DNA from: an uncultured Psychroflexus sp.
GTDB lineage: Bacteria; Bacteroidota; Bacteroidia; Flavobacteriales; Flavobacteriaceae
Length of the DNA: 64,000 nt
NCBI GenBank assembly: GCA_913062845.1
Contig: CAJXVZ010000006.1
Coordinates: 1 to 64,000 of the forward strand
Reading direction: 5' to 3'
Part shown: in pieces, positions 53,853 through 61,866 of the stretch
Layout of the letters: each line of letters starts with the position of its first letter
Position numbering within the stretch: position 1 is the stretch's first letter
Position numbers and translations under genes: made by a program
The notes under the pieces: generated by a model
Databases searched by the model: none
Told to the model about the DNA's origin: nothing
The model's input: only the letters and a program-made list of their open reading frames with translations

Positions 53853-54128
53853 TTATACTATCGCTAAAATGTCATCTTCTCTCATCATCAAATAGTCTCC
53901 GCCGTCAAGCTTAAGCTCTGTGCCGGAATATTTGCCGTACATAACTGTGTCACCAACTTTTACCGTCATTTCATGATCTTTTTTACCCTTACCAACAGCT
54001 ACAACTGTTCCTTGCTGAGGCTTTTCCTTCGCGGAATCAGGGATGATGATACCAGATGCAGTTTTTGTTTCAGCGGCTTGTGGTTCTACAAGCACGCGAT
54101 CTGATAATGGTTGAATTTTTATTGCCAT
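53853..54128 (-). CDS. groS: Co-chaperonin GroES
   Basis: 91 residues, complete: [46 protein letters not shown] with the mobile loop between. It caps the GroEL ring. The gene precedes groEL in the usual order. A near-consensus -7 box (TAATTTTC on the minus strand) lies upstream. The secG terminator separates this pair from the envelope genes above it. Confidence 0.97.
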   Translation of the reverse strand: MAIKIQPLSDRVLVEPQAAETKTASGIIIPDSAKEKPQQGTVVAVGKGKKDHEMTVKVGDTVMYGKYSGTELKLDGGDYLMMREDDILAIV

Positions 54129-54210
54129 TTTTTATAAATTTTAAAGTTATACTTCACATTGAAAGACGAAAATTATGCCATTTCTATTTTTATGACATGA
54201 TATAAAATAA

Positions 54211-54239
54211 AAATGCCAGCTTGTCATAAGCTGGCATTT
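54211..54239 (-). terminator. Terminator of the secG transcript
   Basis: AAATGCCAGCTT and AAGCTGGCATTT form a perfect 12-bp stem with a 5-base loop; T-rich sequence follows on the minus strand. It lies between secG and groES. Confidence 0.9.
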
Positions 54240-54263
54240 GAAAAGATATAATTGTATTGTGAT

Positions 54264-54596
54264 CTACTCCTCAGAGCTGTCATCTTCAGCTGGCATCGTT
54301 GGAATATTGTCAGCTGGTGTTTCGGTTTGAGTGCCTTCAGGAAGTATTTTTGAATCACTTGTCTGATTTGACATAAGACTAACGTTAGAAAGCAAAACGA
54401 GAACTAATAATAATGTAGCAAGTATCCACGTGCTTTTGTCTAAAAAATCTGATGTTTGCTTTACGCCACCAATCTGCTGCGAACCTCCACCGCCAAAAGA
54501 AGAAGATAAACCTCCGCCTTTTGGATTTTGTACCATGATAGCCAAAACTAATAACACAGCTACGATGACAATCAGAATGAGAAATATATTGAACAT
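54264..54596 (-). CDS. secG: Preprotein translocase subunit SecG
   Basis: 110 residues with two membrane helices (about 3-22 and 53-70) and the Gly/Gln/Ser-rich loop KGGGLSSSFGGGGSQQIGGV typical of SecG. The C terminus extends by about 35 acidic, Thr/Pro-rich residues. SecG assists SecYE in protein export. The gene ends the sigma-54-activator-lptE-TPR-secG series. Confidence 0.95.
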   Translation of the reverse strand: MFNIFLILIVIVAVLLVLAIMVQNPKGGGLSSSFGGGGSQQIGGVKQTSDFLDKSTWILATLLLVLVLLSNVSLMSNQTSDSKILPEGTQTETPADNIPTMPAEDDSSEE

Positions 54597-54598
54597 AA

Positions 54599-55315
54599 TT
54601 AACTATTTTCTTTTAAAGATTCTATAATTTTTATTTGGTCTGCAAAGAAACTACTTTTTTTGGGATTATTCAAAATTAAAATGTTATAAGCTTGAATAGC
54701 TTTGTCATATTTTTTTTGTTCCAGGTAAATTTTTGCTAATGTTTCAGTCATCATTTGATGACTAGGTTCAGTTTTTACAGGGCTTAAGGGAGATTTTGCT
54801 GTAGATGAAGATTTTGGAATTCTCGGATTGTTTTTAATAAAATTTTCAATCAATTCCTCTTTTGTGGATGTCTTATTTCTTTTTTTGTCAGCATAACTGT
54901 TTTTTTCAACCTCAAGAGGTTTAAGCTTTGTTAAATTCAGCCATTCTGAGAAACTGTGTTTTTCGTTTGATGGGGTTACTTCATTGTTTGTTTTTACAAA
55001 ATCAGCAGGTTTTTGTTCTTCATTTTCTGTAAGTTCTTTTTCATTTTTTTCAATTTTCAATATTGCAGATTCCTGATTTTTCAAATCTCTGTTTAAAAAA
55101 TCAAATAAAATGCGACGATCTGTAGTGTGCAAGGCTGTAAGTCTCAGATATTTCTTAAACTGAAAACTATCTTCTGCTTTAAGTAATTTAAGGTGAAGTG
55201 ACTGAAGGGCCTGAAAATACGGATATCTTTCAACTATTTCATTTAAGGTTTTTTCGTCTGAAGCTTTAAGCTGTTCAGGAGACTTAATCAATGAAATAAT
55301 TGCTTTTGGGTCCAT
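54599..55315 (-). CDS. Tetratricopeptide-like protein of unknown function
   Basis: 238 residues. The N-terminal third (about 10-75, YPYFQALQSLHLKLLKAED) is helical, the middle is charged and disordered, and the C-terminal 45 residues (ETLAKIYLEQKKYDKAIQAYNILI) form one tetratricopeptide hairpin. No signal peptide or membrane helix. It is coupled to lptE and secG with one or two bases between stops and starts, an order known in Flavobacteriia. Its role is unknown; the neighbours suggest envelope assembly. Confidence 0.82.
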   Translation of the reverse strand: MDPKAIISLIKSPEQLKASDEKTLNEIVERYPYFQALQSLHLKLLKAEDSFQFKKYLRLTALHTTDRRILFDFLNRDLKNQESAILKIEKNEKELTENEEQKPADFVKTNNEVTPSNEKHSFSEWLNLTKLKPLEVEKNSYADKKRNKTSTKEELIENFIKNNPRIPKSSSTAKSPLSPVKTEPSHQMMTETLAKIYLEQKKYDKAIQAYNILILNNPKKSSFFADQIKIIESLKENS

Positions 55316-55316
55316 C

Positions 55317-55835
55317 TTACCAGTCTGTCAAAGATTGATTAAAAATATCCTGTGTTAACCGTAAAAATATTTCACCGACAGCTTCATCTCTAACTGCACC
55401 GACCAATTGTTGGTTTGCATCATAATCAAAATAGAAGGAAAATCTTTTTTCAAAGTCTTTTTCCGGTTCAAGTGTATTAAAAAACCTGACATTCACGGCA
55501 ATGGTGAGCCTTTGTTGAGCGGCTCTGTCATTTGATGTTGCTGTCATGGGCGCAACGTAGTACTGAGTGATCTCACCTTCATAGATCAGGTCGCCGTTAG
55601 AATTGACAAGGCTTAAGTTTGTTTGGTTCTGGATAAGGTCCTGTAGGGCTAAAGTAAAATCTCTGTCTATTCCGGGCTCTACTATTGGTGCGTTATTCTG
55701 AAAAAAGTTCACCTGAAAAGTTTCAGCATTACCTGTATCTGCTCCTGTAAAAGAATAGAATTTACATGAAATAAACAATAAACAAAGGCCGATTAAAAAT
55801 GACCGTAATATTAATACACTGGACTTATAAATCAT
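55317..55835 (-). CDS. lptE: LptE-like lipopolysaccharide-assembly lipoprotein
   Basis: 172 residues from the ATG at 55835 (MIYKSSVLILRSFL...). The lipobox LLFISCKFYSFTG gives a lipidated Cys; the body has the LptE-type pattern of a family that partners LptD at the outer membrane (FQNNAPIVEPG, LQDLIQNQTNLSLVNSNGDLIYEGEITQY). The longer frame upstream overlaps the sigma-54 activator by nearly 100 bp and lacks a signal, so 55835 is chosen; the two genes then overlap by 11 bp. The name follows the gene-order family. Confidence 0.88.
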   Translation of the reverse strand: MIYKSSVLILRSFLIGLCLLFISCKFYSFTGADTGNAETFQVNFFQNNAPIVEPGIDRDFTLALQDLIQNQTNLSLVNSNGDLIYEGEITQYYVAPMTATSNDRAAQQRLTIAVNVRFFNTLEPEKDFEKRFSFYFDYDANQQLVGAVRDEAVGEIFLRLTQDIFNQSLTDW

Positions 55836-57105
55836 ATTGTTTAATTTTTCGGTAAAGTGTTCTTTCACTAATACCGAGTTCTTCGGCAGCTGGCTTTCTT
55901 TTGCCGTGATGTCTCTCAAGAGATTTTTTGATCAGTTCCAGTTCTTTGTCCTGAAGTGATAAAGTTTCTTCTTCTTCGATCTCTTCGGCAAAGTCATATT
56001 TATCAGAGTGTTCGGGTAGAGACTGAGGCGTCTTGTGTTCTCCAAGTTGAAGGATTTCCAGTTGTTGTTTTTCCTCACTAAAATCACTTTCTGTGCTCTC
56101 AAAGTCTTCTTCTACGTCCTGACCGTAAATTTTATTGATCAGTTTTTGATTATCTCTTTGTACATCTTCATTATTGTCTGATTTCATCAACTCCAGAGTC
56201 AATTTTTTCAAATCACTCAGATCCTGTTTCATGTCAAACAAAACCTTATACAAAATCTCCCTTTCATTACTGAAATCACCTTCACTTTTTTTCTTTTCAA
56301 CTACAGATGGCAGGTTTGAGCTACCTTCTGGTAAATACCGCCTTAAAACTTCTGAGTTAACCTCTCTTTCTTTTTCTAAGACTGAAAGTTGCTCAGCAAC
56401 ATTTCTAAGCTGCCTTATATTTCCCGGCCACCTGCAATTGTTTAATGCAATTACCGCATCATCTGAAAGTCTCACTGTAGGCATTTTATATTTCAATGCA
56501 AAATCGGAGGCAAATTTTCTGAATAAAAGATGAATATCGTCCTGCCTATCTCTAAGTGGTGGTAAATGAATTTCAACAGTGCTTAATCGATAATATAAAT
56601 CTTCTCTGAACTTTTCTTTTTTTATAGCCTCAAACATATTTACGTTTGTTGCTGCTACAATTCTGACATTGGTTTTTTGAACCTGTGAAGAACCAACTTT
56701 CAAAAACTCGCCGTTTTCCAAAACCCTTAACAGTCGAACTTGCGTTGTCAGTGGTAACTCACCAACCTCATCTAAAAATATTGTTCCGCCATCAGCTTCT
56801 GCAAAATAGCCATTTCTTGATTGTGTAGCTCCTGTAAAAGCTCCTTTTTCATGCCCAAAGAGTTCACTGTCTATAGTACCTTCAGGGATAGCACCACAAT
56901 TGACGGCGATATACTTACTGTGTTTTCTGTGCGACAGAGAGTGGATAATTTTAGGAATACTTTCTTTACCTACACCGCTTTCACCTGTAACCAATACAGA
57001 AATGTCCGTGGGTGCTACACGAATAGCTTTTTCCAAAGCACGGTTTAGTCCCTGGTGGTTACCAATGATCTCAAAACGTTGTTTTATAGCTTGAATACTT
57101 TCCAT
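55825..57105 (-). CDS. Sigma-54-dependent transcriptional activator without receiver domain
   Basis: 426 residues. The AAA+ domain starts at once (residue 12 on), with Walker A GESGVGKES (41-49), the sigma-54 contact loop GAFTGA (88-93), Walker B GGTIFLDEVGEL and RLSTVEIHLPPLRDR. A 120-residue acidic linker (about 265-380) leads to a Fis-type helix-turn-helix (KRKPAAEELGISERTLYRKI). No receiver, GAF or PAS domain is present, so activity must be set by level, partners or the linker. It heads the lptE-TPR-secG genes and lies downstream of miaB and a lipoprotein. Its targets are unknown. Confidence 0.93.
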   Translation of the reverse strand: MESIQAIKQRFEIIGNHQGLNRALEKAIRVAPTDISVLVTGESGVGKESIPKIIHSLSHRKHSKYIAVNCGAIPEGTIDSELFGHEKGAFTGATQSRNGYFAEADGGTIFLDEVGELPLTTQVRLLRVLENGEFLKVGSSQVQKTNVRIVAATNVNMFEAIKKEKFREDLYYRLSTVEIHLPPLRDRQDDIHLLFRKFASDFALKYKMPTVRLSDDAVIALNNCRWPGNIRQLRNVAEQLSVLEKEREVNSEVLRRYLPEGSSNLPSVVEKKKSEGDFSNEREILYKVLFDMKQDLSDLKKLTLELMKSDNNEDVQRDNQKLINKIYGQDVEEDFESTESDFSEEKQQLEILQLGEHKTPQSLPEHSDKYDFAEEIEEEETLSLQDKELELIKKSLERHHGKRKPAAEELGISERTLYRKIKQYDL

Positions 57106-57129
57106 ATTATTTCAAATTCCCGGAAGACA

Positions 57130-58077
57130 TTAGTAAGAAAATGTTTCTAAGGTTGTGATATTTTCTGATCCTATGGCATCAAGCCCCGAGAAAATGCTTC
57201 CACTCCTCTCTGTGATTCTGTTTTCGGAATCATACACAACATTCAAATTTGATGTGCCTTGAGGGGTTGTTACTTCTATAACATTGTTTGAACTATGAAG
57301 TATTGCCAACCAGTGTTCGAATTGGTCATCATAGTTGTCATCGAACAATTGGAACTTGTAAGTTTCCGCAAATAATGAATTTAAGGGGTTTGTATTTGAA
57401 TCATAGGTATATGTAAGTGTCATTGGATTTTGTCCGGTAATTACCGATGATATCAAATTACCGTTGTTATAGGTGATTTCCTCGGTTCTTACTGATGTAC
57501 CTGCTTCAAAAATCTCCCGTTTAATCAATCTGTCTTCACTATCAAAAGTAAATTCAACCGTTCTAGTCGAACCTTCCTCACTTCTGGTCACCACATTTCC
57601 ATTGTAGTCAAAGTTATAAATATAACTGCCTTGCGGAGATTCTAAGTCATTATGATTTATCTGAATGATGTCGTCTCCATTGTATGAAAATAAAGTTTCA
57701 TTAACAGTTACACCATTTACAACCGAATAAGTTTCAATTATTCTTCCATTTTGATCTCTTACCAAAGGAGAATTACCATTGATTGGGGTACCAAATATTT
57801 CAGATTCTGTAATCTGTGATGTGATAACACCCTGAGCATTAATTTCAAAATTAACATCAACAAAGAAATTTCCTAATGGATCTGAGATATCTTTTCTATA
57901 GGTATAATCAGACAGCTGAAAGCTATTATTATCTCCTGTATCAGGATCAGGATCGGTTCCCGGATCTGTGTCTGGGTCTGTCACAGGGTTATCAACAACA
58001 ATAGATGAACCTAATGGCTCGTTCTCACAAGAAGTTAATAATACCAGGCTTAAAAACAGAAGGAAAGTATGTTTCAT
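57130..58077 (-). CDS. Unrecognised lipoprotein with YD-like repeats
   Basis: 315 residues. The lipobox LLTSCENEP (Cys about 17) is followed by a linker of Asp-Pro repeats (DPDTDPGTDPDPDTGDNN), which often tethers Bacteroidota surface proteins, and then beta-rich sequence with YD-like motifs (VEFTFDSEDRLIKREI, LTYTYDSNTNP, NVVYDSENRITERSG) as in RHS-type domains or DUF4595. It should face the periplasm or the outside. It sits between miaB and the sigma-54 activator, a place that usually holds no such gene in my recollection. Confidence 0.82.
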   Translation of the reverse strand: MKHTFLLFLSLVLLTSCENEPLGSSIVVDNPVTDPDTDPGTDPDPDTGDNNSFQLSDYTYRKDISDPLGNFFVDVNFEINAQGVITSQITESEIFGTPINGNSPLVRDQNGRIIETYSVVNGVTVNETLFSYNGDDIIQINHNDLESPQGSYIYNFDYNGNVVTRSEEGSTRTVEFTFDSEDRLIKREIFEAGTSVRTEEITYNNGNLISSVITGQNPMTLTYTYDSNTNPLNSLFAETYKFQLFDDNYDDQFEHWLAILHSSNNVIEVTTPQGTSNLNVVYDSENRITERSGSIFSGLDAIGSENITTLETFSY

Positions 58078-58129
58078 AATTTTCGTTTTAATGATTTTAT
58101 ATAGGATAAAAAACTTTTATAATTAATTT

Positions 58130-59569
58130 TTACTTGCTTAGACCAACTGCCTCACCAATCAAAGTTGCACTCGTGCAGTCCGTAATCTTTACCATCACAA
58201 AATCACCAACTTTGTAATCGCCTTTAGGGAAAACCACCATAGTATTTTGTGTGTTTCTTCCGGCCCAGTGTTTATCCGACTTCTTAGATTCTTTTTCGAT
58301 CAATACTTCCTCAACTTTACCTAAATGCTGTTGCGTTCTGTACAGGGAATGTCTTTGTTGAAGAGCTATAATTTCCTGCAATCGTCTTTTCTTGACTTTT
58401 TCAGGTACATCGTCTTCGAGTTTTCTGGCGGCCATAGTTCCTGGTCTTTCAGAATAGGCAAACATAAACCCAAAGTCATATTTTACATATTCCATCAGTG
58501 ATAAAGTGTCTTGATGGTCTTCCTCAGTTTCGGTCGGGAAGCCGGCAATCATGTCCTGAGAAATACCACAATCCGGTATGATCTTTCTGATGTTATCAAT
58601 CAACTGCATATATTCTTTTCGCGTATGCAAGCGGTTCATGGCTTTTAAAATTCTGTCACTACCACTTTGAACCGGTAAATGAATATAGTTACAAATATTC
58701 TCATGCTTTGCCATGGCTTCAATCACATCCAATGTCATGTCCTGGGGGTTTGAAGTTGAGAACCTGATTCTCATACCAGGTTGTGCTTTTGCTACCATAT
58801 CCAGTAATTTGGCAAAATTTACGGCGGTTGCCTTTTGCATTGAAGTCGCTTTTTTAAAGTCTTTCTTTAATCCACCACCATACCATAAATAGCTGTCTAC
58901 GTTTTGACCGAGTAAGGTGATTTCTTTGAAGCCCTTATTCCACAGATCATTAACTTCTTCAATTATACTTTGCGGGTCTCTTGATCGCTCACGACCTCTT
59001 GTAAACGGCACCACGCAGAACGTACACATATTATCACATCCACGTGTAATAGACACAAAAGCAGATACACCGTTGCTCTGTAGCCGAACCGGAGAAATAT
59101 CGCCGTAGGTTTCTTCTTTAGACAAAATAACATTAACGGCACTTTGACCGCTTTCAACTTCTTCTAGGAGATTCGGCAGATCTTTATAAGCATCCGGACC
59201 AACAACCAAATCTACGATTTTTTCTTCTTCAAGAAATTTATGTTTTAGTCGCTCTGCCATACAACCTAAAACCCCAACTTTCATATTGTGATTTTGTTTT
59301 TTTACAGCATTAAATTTTTCCAGGCGCTTTCTAACAGTTTGTTCTGCTTTTTCCCGAATCGAACAGGTGTTGACCAAAACCAAATCTGCATCTTCAAGGA
59401 TAGAAGTGGTATTATAGCCTTTTTTTGAAAGTATAGAAGCTACGATTTCACTGTCACTGAAATTCATTTGACAGCCATAGCTTTCTATGTATAGGTTTTT
59501 AGTGTTTTTTTCGTTTTTAGATTGGACTAAAGTTTCGCCTTGCTTTGTTTCGTCAATGATCTTTTCCAT
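58130..59569 (-). CDS. miaB: tRNA-2-methylthio-N6-dimethylallyladenosine synthase
   Basis: Radical-SAM methylthiotransferase that makes ms2i6A37 in tRNA. 479 residues with the MTTase N-terminal domain ([37 protein letters not shown]), the SAM cluster CDNMCTFC followed by [25 protein letters not shown], and a TRAM domain at the end. The first 25 residues are an extra polar leader. Its promoter is the best match to consensus in the window. Confidence 0.97.
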   Translation of the reverse strand: MEKIIDETKQGETLVQSKNEKNTKNLYIESYGCQMNFSDSEIVASILSKKGYNTTSILEDADLVLVNTCSIREKAEQTVRKRLEKFNAVKKQNHNMKVGVLGCMAERLKHKFLEEEKIVDLVVGPDAYKDLPNLLEEVESGQSAVNVILSKEETYGDISPVRLQSNGVSAFVSITRGCDNMCTFCVVPFTRGRERSRDPQSIIEEVNDLWNKGFKEITLLGQNVDSYLWYGGGLKKDFKKATSMQKATAVNFAKLLDMVAKAQPGMRIRFSTSNPQDMTLDVIEAMAKHENICNYIHLPVQSGSDRILKAMNRLHTRKEYMQLIDNIRKIIPDCGISQDMIAGFPTETEEDHQDTLSLMEYVKYDFGFMFAYSERPGTMAARKLEDDVPEKVKKRRLQEIIALQQRHSLYRTQQHLGKVEEVLIEKESKKSDKHWAGRNTQNTMVVFPKGDYKVGDFVMVKITDCTSATLIGEAVGLSK

Positions 59570-59586
59570 TAGGGCTAAAATTTTGA

Positions 59587-59617
59587 CAAAGATAAGCGGT
59601 CTGGGGTTTCTGACAAA
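59587..59617 (-). promoter_or_regulatory. miaB promoter, textbook Bacteroidota type
   Basis: On the minus strand TTTG, exactly 19 bp, TATCTTTG, then 17 bp to the ATG at 59569. Both elements and the spacing match the consensus TTTG-N19-TAnnTTTG. Confidence 0.8.
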
Positions 59618-59629
59618 GTGTCACTTGTT

Positions 59630-60541
59630 TTATTCTGAAGATTTTTTAAGTGGCATAAACACTTCTGCTCTCCAAAGCCTGTCATCACCACCAAGCATAG
59701 GATTGTTGTAAAATACTTCAATCGGGGTTAGCTCTATTGGGATATTCTGTCTTTCAGCATAATTATACAAGGCTAACCAGGCCTGATCAGACAAGCTGTA
59801 ATTGCCATAAAATGTCGCTTTTAAGGCAGGTCTTTTATTCATCTGTCCTACTTTTACTTTGTCATCCTCAGGATAAGATTCCTGAGGCTTGACCGGAAAC
59901 GCATATCTGAATTGAATATCATCGGTGTCTAAATCCCAGTTTTGGACATAAACAAAAGTTTCACCTGTTTTGGTCACCAAAGAATCTCTGTTTTTTGCAA
60001 ACAATTGACCATTAGACTTTATCATCTTACCGGCTTTACGATCTCTTTTGGACTGTTCATCCACATAAAGATAAGTTTGTGCAGGAATAGTATCTTTTCC
60101 ATTGATTTCAATTTTAAAAGCAGTTGCAAATGTATTAGCTTTAGTTTTAAAGGCCTGTGAGATCAAAACCAGCGAATCCAGATGTTCGGAAGTTCGAAAT
60201 AAACATTTATACCTTTCTGCCAGACTATTTTTTTTATTTAATAAATTTAAATGGACAACAGCATTAGTATCATTTTTATTTTCAAATTTCCATTGCAGTT
60301 CAAATGGAGTGTTGTTGATCTTAATATCCTGTATAAAACTTTTGAAAACGACTTTGTCTTTAATGTCTAATTCTTTTCCCAGTTTTCGCCACCCAATATC
60401 ACTGCTAAGAATATCGTACATCGTTCCCGTAGGCACATTGACTTCAAAATTGATTTCATGGTCGTAAGTCTTGAAAAAACTGAACCAAATGATGAGGATT
60501 AAAATAAGAACAGCTGAAAATTTTAATGTTTTTTTGATCAT
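59630..60541 (-). CDS. Membrane-anchored SRPBCC/effector-binding (GyrI-like) protein
   Basis: 303 residues with one N-terminal membrane helix (about 8-24). The N-terminal half (NFEVNVPTGTMYDILSSDIGWRKLG) resembles an SRPBCC/START-like ligand-binding domain, and the C-terminal half (about 165-300, ending with ALYNYAERQNIPIELTPIEVFYN) resembles the GyrI/effector-binding fold. It is not a transcription factor, as no HTH is present. Its start overlaps the haloperoxidase stop by one base, so it belongs to the same operon. Ligand unknown. Confidence 0.78.
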   Translation of the reverse strand: MIKKTLKFSAVLILILIIWFSFFKTYDHEINFEVNVPTGTMYDILSSDIGWRKLGKELDIKDKVVFKSFIQDIKINNTPFELQWKFENKNDTNAVVHLNLLNKKNSLAERYKCLFRTSEHLDSLVLISQAFKTKANTFATAFKIEINGKDTIPAQTYLYVDEQSKRDRKAGKMIKSNGQLFAKNRDSLVTKTGETFVYVQNWDLDTDDIQFRYAFPVKPQESYPEDDKVKVGQMNKRPALKATFYGNYSLSDQAWLALYNYAERQNIPIELTPIEVFYNNPMLGGDDRLWRAEVFMPLKKSSE

Positions 60542-61866
60542 TAGATTTTGATTTTTTCTACCACGTGATTTCCTACTTTTCTACCTTGTTTAAGTCCTTC
60601 AGTAATTGCAGGCATATAGTGTATGCCTCCGTAAAGTCTGCTAATGGCTGCTTCTTCGGCTGCCGCATCGAAGGATTCAAAGCTTCTCACCGGCAATCCA
60701 TAAGGTAATTCTGTAGTGTCATCAAACTGGTAATTCTCACCGTATAAGTGGGTCATGATGACCGAAGACGCCGCAGAAACTACTGAATGTCCGCTGGTGT
60801 GTTCCGGGAATGGCGGTGTTTGCAAAATGGGCGTCCATTGTTCGTCAACGTATTCGTTAATCAGGGTTTCAGGTCTTATCAGGTTACTGCGGTATTTTTC
60901 ATCCCAACTGCTGATAAAAGCCTCGTAAACACCTATGGTCATCATAGCGTAAGATCTTGCAGTTTCTGCAAAATTCAGATTTTCTTTTTTAGCTACCAGC
61001 TTGTTGATCAGTATCCAATGTGCTCCGGGCGTAGTCTTTTTGGTGGCAAACATCATATGACCTTTGTGTGTTGAAACATAAGGGTTGCAATCCCAAAATT
61101 GGGCGATTTCTATCATATCTGATTCATCTCCCAATTCTCTGGCTTTATTGACTGCATCGTAAACTTCAATTAGTTCTTTATAAAACTGGCTGTCCTTTTC
61201 CATAGAAAACTCTGTTGGCCCTTTTGGTCTGAATTGGGAAGAGCTATCCTGCACAAAGGTTCGCATTTTTATCCAGTTGGGTTCAATACCATCCATATAA
61301 TCCGGTGGTGTAGGCACCCATCTTGAAGGATCTTCGGTATTAATTGAAAATTTAGGCATGGTTCTGGTCTGGGCATAATTGTCTTGACCTGCCCACGCCA
61401 TGATGTCTTTACTGACCCGATCAGCATATGCCAAACTTGCCTCAAATTTTGGAGACGCAGACCATACTTTATAAATACTGTCTTTGTAGGTTTTAATCTT
61501 TTGGGTTGAAAATATCAGCTCTTCGCCTACGTTTAGGTAGGTCATGACAGACGCCATGTTTACATTGATATCGTTTAAATTTTCGGATTTTGAAATTCCT
61601 GGAAAATGTGGAATTTGCCCTTTCAGGCTTTTAAGGTTTTGTGTGGTATCCTGAGCAATTACTTCATAGGCCGCAATACTTGGATACGCATAGACCCGAC
61701 TGGCCACCGGTGGTGAAAAGATGTCGTAAACCATCACTTCAGTCAGTTTATCCAGAGCTGCATGATAATCATCTGAAGTAACTTCAATATCTTCCTTTGG
61801 TGTACAGGCCATAAAACCCAATAGTACAATTAACGTGAAAACTTTATAAAATCTTGATATTATCAT
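60541..61866 (-). CDS. Vanadium-dependent haloperoxidase-like lipoprotein (PAP2 superfamily)
   Basis: 441 residues with lipobox GFMACTPKE (Cys21). The vanadate/phosphate site is complete: KYRSNLIRP (KxxxxxxRP, about 324), HTSGHSV (SGH, about 357) and SRLYGGIH (SRxxxxxH, about 409). It could oxidise halides with peroxide or act as an acid phosphatase; the motifs do not separate the two. A periplasmic or surface location is expected. It overlaps the VCBS gene upstream by 4 bp (ATGA) and the effector-binding gene downstream by 1 bp. Confidence 0.9.
   Translation of the reverse strand: MIISRFYKVFTLIVLLGFMACTPKEDIEVTSDDYHAALDKLTEVMVYDIFSPPVASRVYAYPSIAAYEVIAQDTTQNLKSLKGQIPHFPGISKSENLNDINVNMASVMTYLNVGEELIFSTQKIKTYKDSIYKVWSASPKFEASLAYADRVSKDIMAWAGQDNYAQTRTMPKFSINTEDPSRWVPTPPDYMDGIEPNWIKMRTFVQDSSSQFRPKGPTEFSMEKDSQFYKELIEVYDAVNKARELGDESDMIEIAQFWDCNPYVSTHKGHMMFATKKTTPGAHWILINKLVAKKENLNFAETARSYAMMTIGVYEAFISSWDEKYRSNLIRPETLINEYVDEQWTPILQTPPFPEHTSGHSVVSAASSVIMTHLYGENYQFDDTTELPYGLPVRSFESFDAAAEEAAISRLYGGIHYMPAITEGLKQGRKVGNHVVEKIKI

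Noticed and set aside
54129-54210. CIRCE/HrcA site upstream of groES
   Set aside because: The TTAGCACTC-N9-GAGTGCTAA inverted repeat is not present in the interval.
55836-55919. 28-residue N-terminal extension of LptE
   Set aside because: It lies entirely within the sigma-54 activator coding region and would hide the lipoprotein signal peptide.
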